Shown: piece after piece, positions 20,012 through 29,065 of the stretch
Layout: each line of letters opens with the position of its first letter
Position numbering within the stretch: the stretch's first letter is position 1
Source of the DNA: Ideonella sp.
GTDB lineage: Bacteria; Pseudomonadota; Gammaproteobacteria; Burkholderiales; Burkholderiaceae_C
Length of the DNA stretch: 64,000 nt
Assembly: GCF_016702655.1 (NCBI RefSeq)
Contig: NZ_JADJDO010000009.1
Span: forward strand, 124,001-188,000
Direction: 5' to 3'
Notes under the pieces: model-generated
Told to the model about the DNA's origin: nothing
What the model saw: only the letters and a program-made list of their open reading frames with translations
The model's database searches: none
Position numbers and translations under genes: made by a program

Positions 20012-21622
20012 ATGCAAGCCGACAACACGACCTCGAGCTCGGCCCTCGCGCCGCTCGCGCACCCGGTGTTCCGCATGCTGTGGAGCGCCTGGCTGATCGC
20101 CAACACCTGCATGTGGATGAACGAAGTCGCCGCGGCCTGGCTGATGACTTCGCTCACCACCTCGCCGGTGATGGTGGCGCTGGTGCAGACGGCGTCGACG
20201 CTGCCGGTGTTCATGCTCGGCCTTCCGAGCGGCGCGCTCGCCGACATCCTCGACCGGCGGCGCTACCTGATGTTCACCCAGTTCTGGGTCGCCGGCGTCG
20301 CGGTGCTGATCAGCATCACCGTGGCCAGCGGCACCATGAGCGCACGCATGCTGCTCTTGCTGACCTTCGCCAACGGCATCGGCCTGGCGATGCGCATGCC
20401 GGTCTTCGCCGCCATCGTCCCCGGCCTCGTGCCGCGCACCCAGCTCGCGCCGGCGATCGCGCTCAACGGCGTGGCGATGAACGCATCACGCATCATCGGC
20501 CCGATCATCGCCGGCGCGCTGATCGCGAGCGCCGGCAGCGTCTACGTGTTTGCGCTCAACGCGGTGCTGTCGGTCGTCGCCGGCTTCGTGATCCTGCGCT
20601 GGAAGCACGAGCCCACGCCGAGCGCGCTGCCGGGCGAGCGCTTCCTCGGCGCGATCCGCGTCGGCGTGCAGTTCGTGCGCCAGTCGTCGCGCATGCACAC
20701 CGTGCTGCTGCGCGTGGCGCTGTTCTTCCTGCAGTCGATCGCGGTGCTCGCGCTGCTGCCTCTGGTCGCGCGCGCCCTGCCCGGCGGCGACGCGCGCTCG
20801 TACACGCTGCTGCTGGCCTGCCTGGGCGTGGGCGCGATCGGCGCGGCGCTGCTGCTGCCGCGCCTGCGCCAGCGGATGGAGTTCGACCGGGTCGTGCGCG
20901 ACGGGACGCTGCTGCAGTCCGCTGCGACCGCGGTCGTCGCCTTCGCGCCCAATGTCGCGGTCGCCGCGGCGGGGATGATCGTCGCCGGCGCGGCGTGGCT
21001 CGCCGTGGCCAACACGCTGTCGGTCTCGGCCCAGCTCTCGCTGCCGGACTGGGTGCGCGCACGCGGCATGTCGATCTACCAGATGGCGCTGATGGGCAGC
21101 AGCGCCGCCGGCGCAGCGCTGTGGGGCCAGGTGGCGAGCCTGACCGACCTGCGCGCGAGCCTCGTGCTCGCGGCCGCGAGCGGCACGCTTGCGCTGCCGC
21201 TGGTGCGGCGCTTCAAGCTCGCGGCGACGGCGGTGGAAGACCTGACGCCGGTGCACGACCTCGTGCCGCCGGTGCCGGGCCGGCCGGTCGCCCCCGACGC
21301 CGGCCCGGTGCTGGTGACGATCGAATACCGCATCGACCCCGCGCGCAGCGCCGAATTCAACGCCGTGATGCAGGCCACGCGGCGCAGCCGGCTGCAGCGC
21401 GGCGCGCTCGCCTGGGAGCTGTTCCACGACGCGTCCGAGGCCGGCCGCTACATCGAATACGTCATCGACGAGAACTGGGTCGAGCACCTGCGCCGCTTCG
21501 ACCGCCTCACCGCCGGCGACGCCGCGCTGCGCGAGCAGCGCCTGGCGCTGCATGTCGGCGACGGGCCGCCGGTCGTGTCGCGCTTCATCGCCGAGCCCCC
21601 GGGGCAGGCAGCGTCGAAGTAG
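20012..21622 (+). CDS. MFS exporter (EntS-like) with C-terminal ABM-like domain
   Basis: 536 residues. Residues about 1-400 form a 12-helix major-facilitator permease of the MFS_3 (enterobactin-exporter-like) type. MNEVAAAWLMTSL, GLPSGALADILDRRRYL (motif A) and ALNGVAMNASRIIGP are visible. Residues about 430-530 form an appended alpha/beta domain (VTIEYRIDPARSAEFNAVM, WELFHDASEAGRYIEYVIDENWVEHLRR) resembling antibiotic-biosynthesis-monooxygenase/ferredoxin-like dimers. This fusion occurs elsewhere in MFS_3 proteins, and the domain's role is unclear. The substrate is unknown. Confidence 0.88.
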   Translation: MQADNTTSSSALAPLAHPVFRMLWSAWLIANTCMWMNEVAAAWLMTSLTTSPVMVALVQTASTLPVFMLGLPSGALADILDRRRYLMFTQFWVAGVAVLISITVASGTMSARMLLLLTFANGIGLAMRMPVFAAIVPGLVPRTQLAPAIALNGVAMNASRIIGPIIAGALIASAGSVYVFALNAVLSVVAGFVILRWKHEPTPSALPGERFLGAIRVGVQFVRQSSRMHTVLLRVALFFLQSIAVLALLPLVARALPGGDARSYTLLLACLGVGAIGAALLLPRLRQRMEFDRVVRDGTLLQSAATAVVAFAPNVAVAAAGMIVAGAAWLAVANTLSVSAQLSLPDWVRARGMSIYQMALMGSSAAGAALWGQVASLTDLRASLVLAAASGTLALPLVRRFKLAATAVEDLTPVHDLVPPVPGRPVAPDAGPVLVTIEYRIDPARSAEFNAVMQATRRSRLQRGALAWELFHDASEAGRYIEYVIDENWVEHLRRFDRLTAGDAALREQRLALHVGDGPPVVSRFIAEPPGQAASK

Positions 21623-21666
21623 CCGCGCGCCGGCCCGGGCGGGCCGCGCTGCCTACAATCGTCGGC

Positions 21667-22008
21667 ATGCGTTCACTGCTTCGCCACGCCGCCTGCGCCG
21701 CCCTGCTCGGGCCGGCCTGCGCCCTCGCCCAGACACCTGCTGCCGCGCCGGCGTCGGCCGCGGCAGCTACCGCCGCGGAGCGCGGCGCCGAGCCCAACGT
21801 CAGGCGCAGCGTGATCGAGGACGACGCCAACCGCATCGAGGAGTTGCAGGTGCGCGGCCAGGCCAGGAGCATCGTCGTCACGACCAAGGGAGCGCTTGCC
21901 GGCAGCTACGAGATCCACGTCGGCGACCCGTCGCGCGAGATGAGCGCCACCGCCGACACGCGCCGCGGCACGGCGGGCCAGCGCATGTGGCGGCTGTTCG
22001 ACTTCTGA
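21667..22008 (+). CDS. DUF2782 periplasmic protein
   Basis: 113 residues. Signal peptide about 1-22 (ending ALAQTPA), an Ala-rich linker, and the DUF2782 core: NVRRSVIEDDANRIEELQVRGQARSIVV, GSYEIHVGD and the tail GQRMWRLFDF. The family is almost always encoded beside thrB or polA in betaproteobacteria, as here. Its stop overlaps the thrB start (TGATG), indicating translational coupling. No function is established. Confidence 0.88.
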   Translation: MRSLLRHAACAALLGPACALAQTPAAAPASAAAATAAERGAEPNVRRSVIEDDANRIEELQVRGQARSIVVTTKGALAGSYEIHVGDPSREMSATADTRRGTAGQRMWRLFDF

Positions 22009-22991
22009 TGGCGGTCTTCACCGAGGTCGCCCCCGATGCGGCGGCCGCACTCGTGGCCCGGCTCGGCCTCGGCAAGCTGGTCGCGCTCGCGCCCTGCGCG
22101 TCGGGGATCGAGAACACCAACTACTTCTGCGACACGACGACCGGGCGCTACGTGCTGACGCTGTTCGAGCGCCTCACGGCCGAGCAGTTGCCGTTCTACC
22201 TGCACCTGATGAAGCACCTCGCCGAGCGCGGCATCCCGGTGCCAGGGCCGCACGCCGACGCGAGCGGCGAGATCCTGCTCGCCGTGTGCGGCAAGCCCGC
22301 GGCGATGGTCGATCGCCTGCCCGGCAGCCACCGCCTGGCGCCCGACGCACCGCACTGCGCGCAGGTCGGCGCGATGCTCGCGCGCATGCACCTGGCTGCG
22401 CTCGACTACCCGCGCGTGCAGCCCAACCTGCGCGGCCTGGCCTGGTGGGAGCGGACCGCACCGCAACTGCTGCCCCATCTCGACGCGGGCCAGCGCGAAC
22501 TGGTGCGCAGCGAACTCGGCTTCCAGCAGCAACTCGCCGCTTCGGCGGCGCATGCGAGCCTGCCGCGCGGGCCGATCCATGCCGACCTCTTCCGCGACAA
22601 CGTGATGTTCGTCGATGGCCCGCAGGGCGACCGGCTCGGCGGCTTCTTCGACTTCTACTTTGCCGGCGTCGATGCGTGGCTGTTCGACATCGCAGTCTGC
22701 CTGAACGACTGGTGTGCCGACCCCGACTCCGGCCGCCTGGCCGAAGAGCGCGCGGCCGCCTTCGTCGGCGCCTACGCAGCCGTGCGTCCGCTCACCCATG
22801 CCGAAGTGCGCCTGATGCCGGCGCTGCTGCGCGCCGCGGCGCTGCGCTTCTGGATCTCGCGCCTGTGGGACCTGCACCTGCCGCGCGATGCCACGCTGCT
22901 CGCCGCCCACGACCCGGGCCAGTACGAGCGCGTGCTGCGCGAGCGCGTGCGCACGCCCTGGCACCCCGAACCGACCCCTTGCCAACCATGA
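22008..22991 (+). CDS. thrB: Homoserine kinase, aminoglycoside-phosphotransferase type
   Basis: 327 residues. It phosphorylates L-homoserine to O-phosphohomoserine in threonine synthesis. The fold is that of choline/aminoglycoside kinases. ASGIENTNYFCDTTTGRYVLTLFE is the nucleotide loop region, HLAERGIPVPGP, the catalytic loop is GPIHADLFRDNVMF, and the Mg-binding block is GFFDFYFAGVDAWLFDIAV. Length and order are normal. It starts inside the DUF2782 stop and overlaps the start of the following membrane-protein gene by 4 nt, so the three form an operon. Confidence 0.95.
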   Translation: MAVFTEVAPDAAAALVARLGLGKLVALAPCASGIENTNYFCDTTTGRYVLTLFERLTAEQLPFYLHLMKHLAERGIPVPGPHADASGEILLAVCGKPAAMVDRLPGSHRLAPDAPHCAQVGAMLARMHLAALDYPRVQPNLRGLAWWERTAPQLLPHLDAGQRELVRSELGFQQQLAASAAHASLPRGPIHADLFRDNVMFVDGPQGDRLGGFFDFYFAGVDAWLFDIAVCLNDWCADPDSGRLAEERAAAFVGAYAAVRPLTHAEVRLMPALLRAAALRFWISRLWDLHLPRDATLLAAHDPGQYERVLRERVRTPWHPEPTPCQP

Positions 22992-23803
22992 AACTCCAAA
23001 TCGTCCCGGCGCGCCAGGGCGCGCGCTGGGTGCGCGCCGGCTTTGCCGTGTTCTTCAGGCGGCCGCTCGCGTTTGCGGCGCTGTTCACGCTGTTCGTGTT
23101 TGCCGGGCTGGTGTCGATGCTGGTGCCCTTGATCGGCGCCTGGCTGCTGCTGGCCGCGCTGCCGCTGGTGTCGCTGGCCTTCATGCTCGCGACCCAGCGC
23201 ACGCTCGCCGGCCGCACGCCGACGCCATCGGTGTTCTCCGAACCGCTGCGCGTGAGCCCGAAGCGGACGACGGCGCTGGTGCAGATGGGCCTGGCGTATG
23301 CGCTCGCGAGCCTGGTCATCATCTGGCTCAGCGACGCCGCCGATGGCGGCAAGTTCGAGGCGCTGCAGGATGCGATGGCCTCGGGCAAGGGCGATGCGGC
23401 GGCGATCGCCGAACTGCTCGGCGATCCGCAATTGCAGTTCGGCCTGCTGCTTCGCTTCGGCCTCGCGGCGCTGCTCTCGCTGCCGTTCTGGCACGCGCCC
23501 GCACTCGTGCACTGGGGCGATCTCGGCATGGGCAAGTCGCTGTTCTTCAGCACCGTCGCCTGCTGGCGCAACCTCGGCGCGTTCACCGTCTACGGCTTGG
23601 CGTGGGGCGGCGTGATCCTCGCCTTCGGCGCGATCGCGAACGTGCTTGCCGCCCTGCTGGCGCAGCCGCAGCTGATCGCGCTCGCGGCAATCCCGGCCGG
23701 GCTGCTGTTCTCGACCATCTTCTATGCCTCGCTGTATTTCACGGTGACCGACTGCTTTGCCGTCGAGGCGCAGCCCGACGCGGCGGCGCGCGAGCAAGCC
23801 TGA
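22988..23803 (+). CDS. BPSS1780-family membrane protein
   Basis: 271 residues with five or six transmembrane segments. The signature N-terminus PARQGARWVRAGFAVFFRRPLAF, then MLATQRTLAGRTPTPSVF, FWHAPALVHWGDLGMGKSLFFS and the C-terminal FYASLYFTVTDCF fit the BPSS1780 family, common in Burkholderiales. Its function is unknown. It overlaps thrB by 4 nt (ATGA). Confidence 0.85.
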   Translation: MKLQIVPARQGARWVRAGFAVFFRRPLAFAALFTLFVFAGLVSMLVPLIGAWLLLAALPLVSLAFMLATQRTLAGRTPTPSVFSEPLRVSPKRTTALVQMGLAYALASLVIIWLSDAADGGKFEALQDAMASGKGDAAAIAELLGDPQLQFGLLLRFGLAALLSLPFWHAPALVHWGDLGMGKSLFFSTVACWRNLGAFTVYGLAWGGVILAFGAIANVLAALLAQPQLIALAAIPAGLLFSTIFYASLYFTVTDCFAVEAQPDAAAREQA

Positions 23804-23810
23804 CGCGGCC

Positions 23811-24761
23811 ATGCGCGGCCTGCACGCAAGCCTGCGCGCGCTGGTCCTTGGCGGCTGCGCCGTGGCTGCGGCACTGCCTGCGACTGCGGGCAGCGAGAAC
23901 AAGGAGGAGCCTGCTGCTTCGACAACGGTCGCCCCCACCGGCATGACCTGGGCCGAACTCCAGGAAGACCTGCGCGCCAACGCCAGCCTCGCGCTCGGCG
24001 CCACTGCGAGCTGGACCCCGAGCTATGCCGGCTCGACCGCGCATAGCGTGAAGCCGCGCCTCGTGTGGGCCTTCCAGTACGGCCGCATCCGCCTCAGCAC
24101 CGGCGGCGGCGCCGCCATCCTGGGCATCGCGCAGGACCCACGTGGCCCCGGGGCCAGCGCCGAGCTGCTGCGCACCGACAGGCTGCGCGCGGGCATCACG
24201 CTGCGCATCGACCGCGGTCGCAACTCATCGGACGTCGAGGGCCTCGAGGACCTGCCCGACGTCGACGCGACGGTGCGCGCGCGCGCCTACGCCTCGTATG
24301 CGCTGACACCGCACTGGACGCTCGCCGCCGCCGTTGCGCCCGACCTGCTCGGCCGCGGAGGCGGCACGGTCGCAACCTTCGACATCGGCTATCGCGCCGC
24401 GCTCACGCGGGCCAGCGAGTGGTATGCCGGCGGCGGCGTCAACCTCGCCGACGCGCGCTACATGAACAGCTACTACGGCGTCTCGGACGAGACTGCCGCC
24501 GCCACTGGCCGGGCCCCCTTCACTGCCAACGCCGGCCCGACCGGCGCACGCGCCGCGATCGGATTCACCGCCGCGCTCACGTCGCGCTGGATCGTCTTCG
24601 GTGGAGCGGGCGTGACGAGGTTGCTCGGCGACGCCGCGGCGAGCCCGTTGACACAGGAGCAGACCGCCGTGTCGGCGTCGCTCGGCATCGCCTACCGCTG
24701 GGGCGGGAAGTACGAGGGCCTGTCGTCGGTGCTGCTGCCGGTAGCGGAACAGCCGCGCTAA
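23811..24761 (+). CDS. MipA/OmpV-family outer-membrane protein
   Basis: 316 residues. Signal peptide about 1-26, then a beta-barrel-like sequence of alternating strands: LALGATASWTPSYAGS, KPRLVWAFQYGRIRLSTGGG, ARAYASYALTPHWTLAAAV, ASEWYAGGGVNLADARYMNSYYGV. The pattern of aromatic and glycine residues matches MipA, a scaffold for murein hydrolase/synthase complexes, and the wider OmpV barrels. It starts 7 nt after the BPSS1780 gene. It faces uvrD convergently 7 nt away. Confidence 0.82.
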   Translation: MRGLHASLRALVLGGCAVAAALPATAGSENKEEPAASTTVAPTGMTWAELQEDLRANASLALGATASWTPSYAGSTAHSVKPRLVWAFQYGRIRLSTGGGAAILGIAQDPRGPGASAELLRTDRLRAGITLRIDRGRNSSDVEGLEDLPDVDATVRARAYASYALTPHWTLAAAVAPDLLGRGGGTVATFDIGYRAALTRASEWYAGGGVNLADARYMNSYYGVSDETAAATGRAPFTANAGPTGARAAIGFTAALTSRWIVFGGAGVTRLLGDAAASPLTQEQTAVSASLGIAYRWGGKYEGLSSVLLPVAEQPR

Positions 24762-24768
24762 GGGTGTC

Positions 24769-27147
24769 TCATTCGACCAGGGTCAGCTTCGCGATCCCGA
24801 GTGCCAGCCACTTGCTGCCGTGGCGGGAGAAGTTGATCTGCGCGCGCGCGTCGGCGCGCTGCCTTCGAGGGTCACGATCACGCCCTCGCCGAACTTGTTG
24901 TGAAACACGCGCTGCCCGGCGCGAAAGCCGTGGCCAGGCGACTTGGGCACGATCGGCGTCGGTGCCGCCTCGACCCGCCCCGCGCCGACGATGCCGGTCA
25001 ACCCCGACCCGCGCGTCCAGGCCGCCTGGTACTCGCGCGCATAGCCCGAGCCGAAGCCCTGGTGGCGCGGCGTGAGCCACTTCAGCGTCTCCTCCGGCAG
25101 TTCATCGAAGAAGCGGCTCTTGACGTTGTAGCGCGTCTGGCCGTGCAGCATGCGCGTTTGGCTGAAGCTCAGGTAGAGGCGCTTGCGCGCACGCGTGATC
25201 GCGACGTACATCAGGCGCCGCTCCTCCTCCAATCCGTCGAGCTCGGAAGCCGAGTTCTCGTGCGGAAACAACCCCTCCTCGAGGCCGGTGATGAAGACTG
25301 CGTCGAACTCCAGCCCCTTGGCCGAATGCACCGTCATCAGCTGGATCGCGTCCTGGCCGGCCTCGGCCTGGTTGTCGCCGGCCTCGAGAGCGGCGTGAAC
25401 CAGGAACGCGCTCAACGGAGACTGGATCTCGCCGCTCTCGGGGTCCGGCGAGCCGGTGGACGGTGGACCCCCACCCCTGCCCCGCCCCCGGGGCGGGGTT
25501 GGCGCTCTCATCGACGGGCAACGCGACGGCATCCTTGCCGAAGCCCTCGACGGTGACGAAGGCCTCGGCCGCGTTGACTAGCTCGGCGAGGTTCTCGAGC
25601 CGATCCTGGCCGTCGCGGTCGGCGCGATAGAAGGCCTCGAGGCCGCTCGCACCCTGCACATGCTCGATGATCTCGCGCAGCGTCAACCCCTGCGTCGAGG
25701 CGCGCATCGCGGCGATCAGCGCCGCGAACGCGGCGAGGTTGGCGCCGCCCTTGCCGGACACCGCGCCGATGCTGGCCATCAGGCTGCGCTGCGAGGCGCG
25801 TGCCGCATCCTGCACCAGCTCGATCGTGCGCGCGCCAATGCCGCGCGTCGGGAAGTTGACGACGCGCAGGAAGCTGGTGTCGTCGTTCGGGTTCTCGATC
25901 AGGCGCAGGTAGGCGAGCGCATGCTTGACTTCGGCGCGCTCGAAGAAGCGCAAGCCCCCGTAGACGCGGTACGGGATGCCGGCGTTGAAGAGCGCCGACT
26001 CGAGCACGCGCGACTGCGCGTTGCTGCGGTAGAGCAGCGCGATCTGGTCGCGCCGGGTGCCTTCGCGCTGGAGCTGCTGCGCCTCCTCGATGAACCACTG
26101 CGCTTCGGCGAAATCGCTCGTCGCCTCGAACACGCGCACCGGCTCGCCGGCGCCGGCGTCGGTACGCAGGTTCTTGCCCAGGCGGCGCGTGTTGCGCGCG
26201 ATCAGCGCGTTGGCCGTATCGAGGATGTTGCTGTGGCTGCGGTAGTTCTGCTCCAGCTTGATGACCTGGCGCACCTTGAACTCGCGCTCGAAGTCGGCCA
26301 TGTTGCCCACCAGCGCACCGCGAAAGGCGTAGATGCTCTGGTCGTCGTCGCCGACCGCGAGCACGCCGGCCGGCGCCAGGCCAGTGGCCGGATCGCCGCG
26401 GCTCGCGAAGAGCTTGAGCCACTGGTACTGCAGCTTGTTCGTGTCCTGGAACTCATCGACCAGGATGTGGCGGAAGCGCCGCTGGTAATGCTCGCGCAGT
26501 GCGCCGTTGGATCGCATCAGCTCGACCGTGCGCAGCATCAGCTCGGCGAAGTCGACTGCCCCTTCGCGCTCGCACTGCGCCTCGTAGGCCTCGTAGACGC
26601 GAACCAGCGTGCGCATATGTTCGTCGCGCAACTCGATGTCGCCCGGGCGTCTGCCTTCCTCCTTGGCGTGGGCGATGAAGTGGCTCACCTGCTTGGGCGC
26701 AAAGCGCTCCTCGTCCAGGCCCAGCGCCTTCACGACGCGCTTGACCGACGAGAGCTGGTCCTGCATGTCGAGGATCTGAAAACTCTGCGGCAGGCCGGCA
26801 AGCTTCCAGTGCGCGCGCAGGAAGCGGTTGCACAGCCCATGGAAGGTGCCGACCCACATCCCGCGCACCGGAATCGGCAGCATCGCCGACAGCCGTGCAA
26901 GCATCTCCTTGGCCGCCTTGTTGGTGAAGGTCACCGCCAGCACGCCACCGGGCGAGACCTGGCCGGTTGCGATCAGCCACGCGATGCGCGTCGTCAGCAC
27001 GCGCGTCCTGCCCGAGCCCGCGCCGGCGAGGATCAGCGCCGGCTCGGCGGGCAGCGTGACGGCGGCGAGCTGCTCCGGGTTCAGGCCGCGCAACAATGCG
27101 CTGCCTGGCTCGGCAGCCGTAAGGACCGGATCGGAATGCAGACTCAT
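24769..27147 (-). pseudogene. uvrD: UvrD-type DNA helicase II, frameshifted, altered Walker A
   Basis: SF1A helicase for mismatch and excision repair. Reading from 27147: LNPEQLAAVTLP (Q-motif), Walker A AGAGSGRT, AVTFTNKAAKEM (Ia), VDEFQDTNKLQY (II), GDDDQSIYAFRGA (III) and EQNYRSHSNILDTANALI (IV). Frame 1 runs to about 25500. The C-terminal part (LMTVHSAKGLEFDAVFITGLEEGLFPH, VAITRARKRLYLS) continues in a second frame to about 24860. The final residues (RAQINFSRHGSKWLALGI) are in a third, ending at 24769. The indel near 25500 lies by a perfect 9-bp GC hairpin. Residue 47 is Arg (AGG) instead of the invariant Walker A Lys (AAG). Most likely a functional gene carrying sequence errors. Confidence 0.85.
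25480..25498. repeat. Perfect 9-bp GC hairpin inside uvrD
   Basis: CCCCGCCCC (25480-25488), C, GGGGCGGGG (25490-25498). It lies in the variable linker of uvrD, exactly where the reading frame breaks. Its extreme stability would favour polymerase slippage or sequencing deletion. Confidence 0.7.
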
Positions 27148-27792
27148 CGATGGATTCTAGGAGGCCCGCTGCTCGCCCTCGCCGCCGGCACGGCACTCGC
27201 GCAGTGCCCGAACCGGCTCGTCGAGCGCTACATCCCGGCCGACTGCGAGGCCTGCTGGCGCGACGCTGCCGTGCCGCCCGCCGGCAGCGCGGTGCTCGAC
27301 TGGATCGTGCCGAGCGCGCGCGGCGACGCGGCGCCGCTCGCGGCCGCCTCACTGGCCGAAGCCGCTGCCCGCGCGCCGCGCATCGCGCCCGACGCGACGC
27401 TGGAGCGCCGCCACGCGCTCGCGGCACGCGGCGTCGACGTGCGCGTCGAGGACGGCCCGATCCTCAACGGCTACATGGGCGTGCGCCTGACGGTGCGCCA
27501 CGACGGCCGCGGGTCCTTGCCCGACGGCGCGGCGGGCTACATCGCACTCGTCGAAACCCTCGCGCCCGGCGAGGAGGGCTCGCCCGTCGAGCGCCGCCTG
27601 GTGCGCCAGCTCGCCGGCCCGTTGACGCTCGATCCGACGCGCAAGGAAGTCGAGCACCTGCTCGCAGTGCGCATCGCGGTGGGGACGCGCATCGACGGGC
27701 TGGCACCGATCGGCTGGGTCGAGACCCCGTCGCGCAGGATCCTGACCGCGGCCGTGGGATCGGCGGAGTGTGGAAGGGTCGAACAGCGGTAA
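27136..27792 (+). CDS. Secreted hypothetical protein
   Basis: 218 residues. Signal peptide about 1-22 (WILGGPLLALAAGTALAQ), then QCPNRLVERYIPADCEACW with two or three Cys, suggesting a disulfide-bonded periplasmic protein. The remainder is beta-rich with ARGVDVRVEDGPILNGYMGVRLTVR and LALVETLAPG-like text (YIALVETLAPGEEG). No family was recognised. It starts 12 nt inside the beginning of the divergent uvrD gene, so their promoters must overlap each other's coding sequence. A terminator follows at 27871. Confidence 0.65.
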   Translation: MQTHRWILGGPLLALAAGTALAQCPNRLVERYIPADCEACWRDAAVPPAGSAVLDWIVPSARGDAAPLAAASLAEAAARAPRIAPDATLERRHALAARGVDVRVEDGPILNGYMGVRLTVRHDGRGSLPDGAAGYIALVETLAPGEEGSPVERRLVRQLAGPLTLDPTRKEVEHLLAVRIAVGTRIDGLAPIGWVETPSRRILTAAVGSAECGRVEQR

Positions 27793-27870
27793 GGTCGACC
27801 GCGCGGAGCGAGTGGTGCCGCGCGCGCGACCCGGCCGTGCCACCGCACATGACCGACGCGTAGATTCGCC

Positions 27871-27900
27871 ACCGGGCCCAAATTTTGGTGCCCGGTTTTC
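27871..27900 (+). terminator. Rho-independent terminator
   Basis: ACCGGGC (27871-27877) pairs with GCCCGGT (27890-27896) around a 12-nt AT-rich loop and is followed by TTTTC and GTTTCC. It is placed after the secreted hypothetical gene and before guaC. Confidence 0.65.
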
Positions 27901-27990
27901 GTTTCCGGCTCCCGCGCCAGCGCGGCGTTCAGCCGGCAACGGCCGGGCCCCAGGTCAAGCGCTCGCTCACCCCTGCTGGAGCCTGCCACG

Positions 27991-28968
27991 ATGGAAATCT
28001 TCGACTACGACAACATCCTGCTGCTGCCGCGCAAATGCCGCGTCGAGAGCCGCAGCGAGTGCGATGCCTCGACCGTGTTCGGCGCGCGCAGCTTCAAACT
28101 GCCGGTCGTGCTGGCGAACATGAAGACCGTGATCGACGAGCCGATCAGCCAGTGGCTGGCGGCCAACGGCTACTTCTACGTGATGCACCGCTTCGACCTC
28201 GACAACGTGGCGTATGCGAAGCGCATGCGCGACCAGGGGCTCTACGTCTCGATCAGCTCGGGCGTCAAGGCGCCCGACTACGCGGTGATCGACCGGCTGG
28301 CAGCCGAAGGCGTGGGCGCCGACTACATCACGATCGACATCGCGCACGGCCACGCCGAGGGCGTGCGCAAGATGATCGAGCACATCAAACAGCGGCTGCC
28401 CTCGGCCTTCGTCATCGCCGGCAACGTGGCCACGCCCGAGGCCGTGATCGACCTCGAGAACTGGGGCGCCGACGCGACCAAGGTCGGCGTCGGGCCGGGC
28501 AAGGTCTGCATCACCAAATTGAAGACCGGCTTCGGCACCGGCGGCTGGCAGCTCTCGGCGCTGAAGTGGTGCGCGCGCGTCGCGACCAAGCCGATCATCG
28601 CCGACGGCGGCATCCGCGACCACGGCGACATCGCCAAGAGCGTGCGCTTCGGCGCCGCGATGGTGATGATCGGCTCGCTGTTCGCCGGCCACGAGGAGTC
28701 GCCGGGCAAGACGGTCGAGGTCGACGGCAAGCTGTTCAAGGAGTACTACGGCTCGGCGTCGGACTTCAACAAGGGCGAGTACAAGCATGTCGAGGGCAAG
28801 CGCATCCTCGAGCCGATCAAGGGCAGGCTTGCCGACACGCTGCGCGAGATGCGCGAGGACGTGCAGAGCTCGATCTCGTACGCCGGCGGCACCAGGCTCG
28901 CCGACCTGCGCAAGGTGAATTACGTCATCCTCGGCGGCGAGAACGCCGGCGAGCATTTGCTGATGTAG
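27991..28968 (+). CDS. guaC: GMP reductase
   Basis: 325 residues, TIM barrel of the IMPDH/GMPR family without CBS domains. It converts GMP to IMP and ammonia with NADPH. MEIFDYDNILLLPRKCRVESRSE is the usual GuaC start and VLANMKTVID follows. The catalytic-Cys loop is VGVGPGKVCITK, then IIADGGIRDHGDIAKSVRFGAAMVMIG and KEYYGSASDFNKGEYKHVEGK. The length equals that of the GuaC2-type enzymes. It is monocistronic, flanked by a terminator upstream and a palindromic element downstream. Confidence 0.95.
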   Translation: MEIFDYDNILLLPRKCRVESRSECDASTVFGARSFKLPVVLANMKTVIDEPISQWLAANGYFYVMHRFDLDNVAYAKRMRDQGLYVSISSGVKAPDYAVIDRLAAEGVGADYITIDIAHGHAEGVRKMIEHIKQRLPSAFVIAGNVATPEAVIDLENWGADATKVGVGPGKVCITKLKTGFGTGGWQLSALKWCARVATKPIIADGGIRDHGDIAKSVRFGAAMVMIGSLFAGHEESPGKTVEVDGKLFKEYYGSASDFNKGEYKHVEGKRILEPIKGRLADTLREMREDVQSSISYAGGTRLADLRKVNYVILGGENAGEHLLM

Positions 28969-28979
28969 AGCGCGGAGCG

Positions 28980-29040
28980 AAGGGCGAGGGGCCCCCGAAG
29001 GGGGATCGACCAGCGCAGCGATCGGCGAAGGAGCGGGCTC
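28980..29040. repeat. GC-rich palindromic intergenic element
   Basis: Hairpin CCCCCGAAGGGGG with flanking GATC. The core GCCCCCGAAGGGG is the inverted counterpart of the element near 8352. A second inverted pair, GATCG and CGATC, follows. It lies between the convergent guaC and cysNC ends, a likely bidirectional terminator. Confidence 0.45.
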
Positions 29041-29065
29041 GATGCCCGCGACTGAGTATTGCGCG

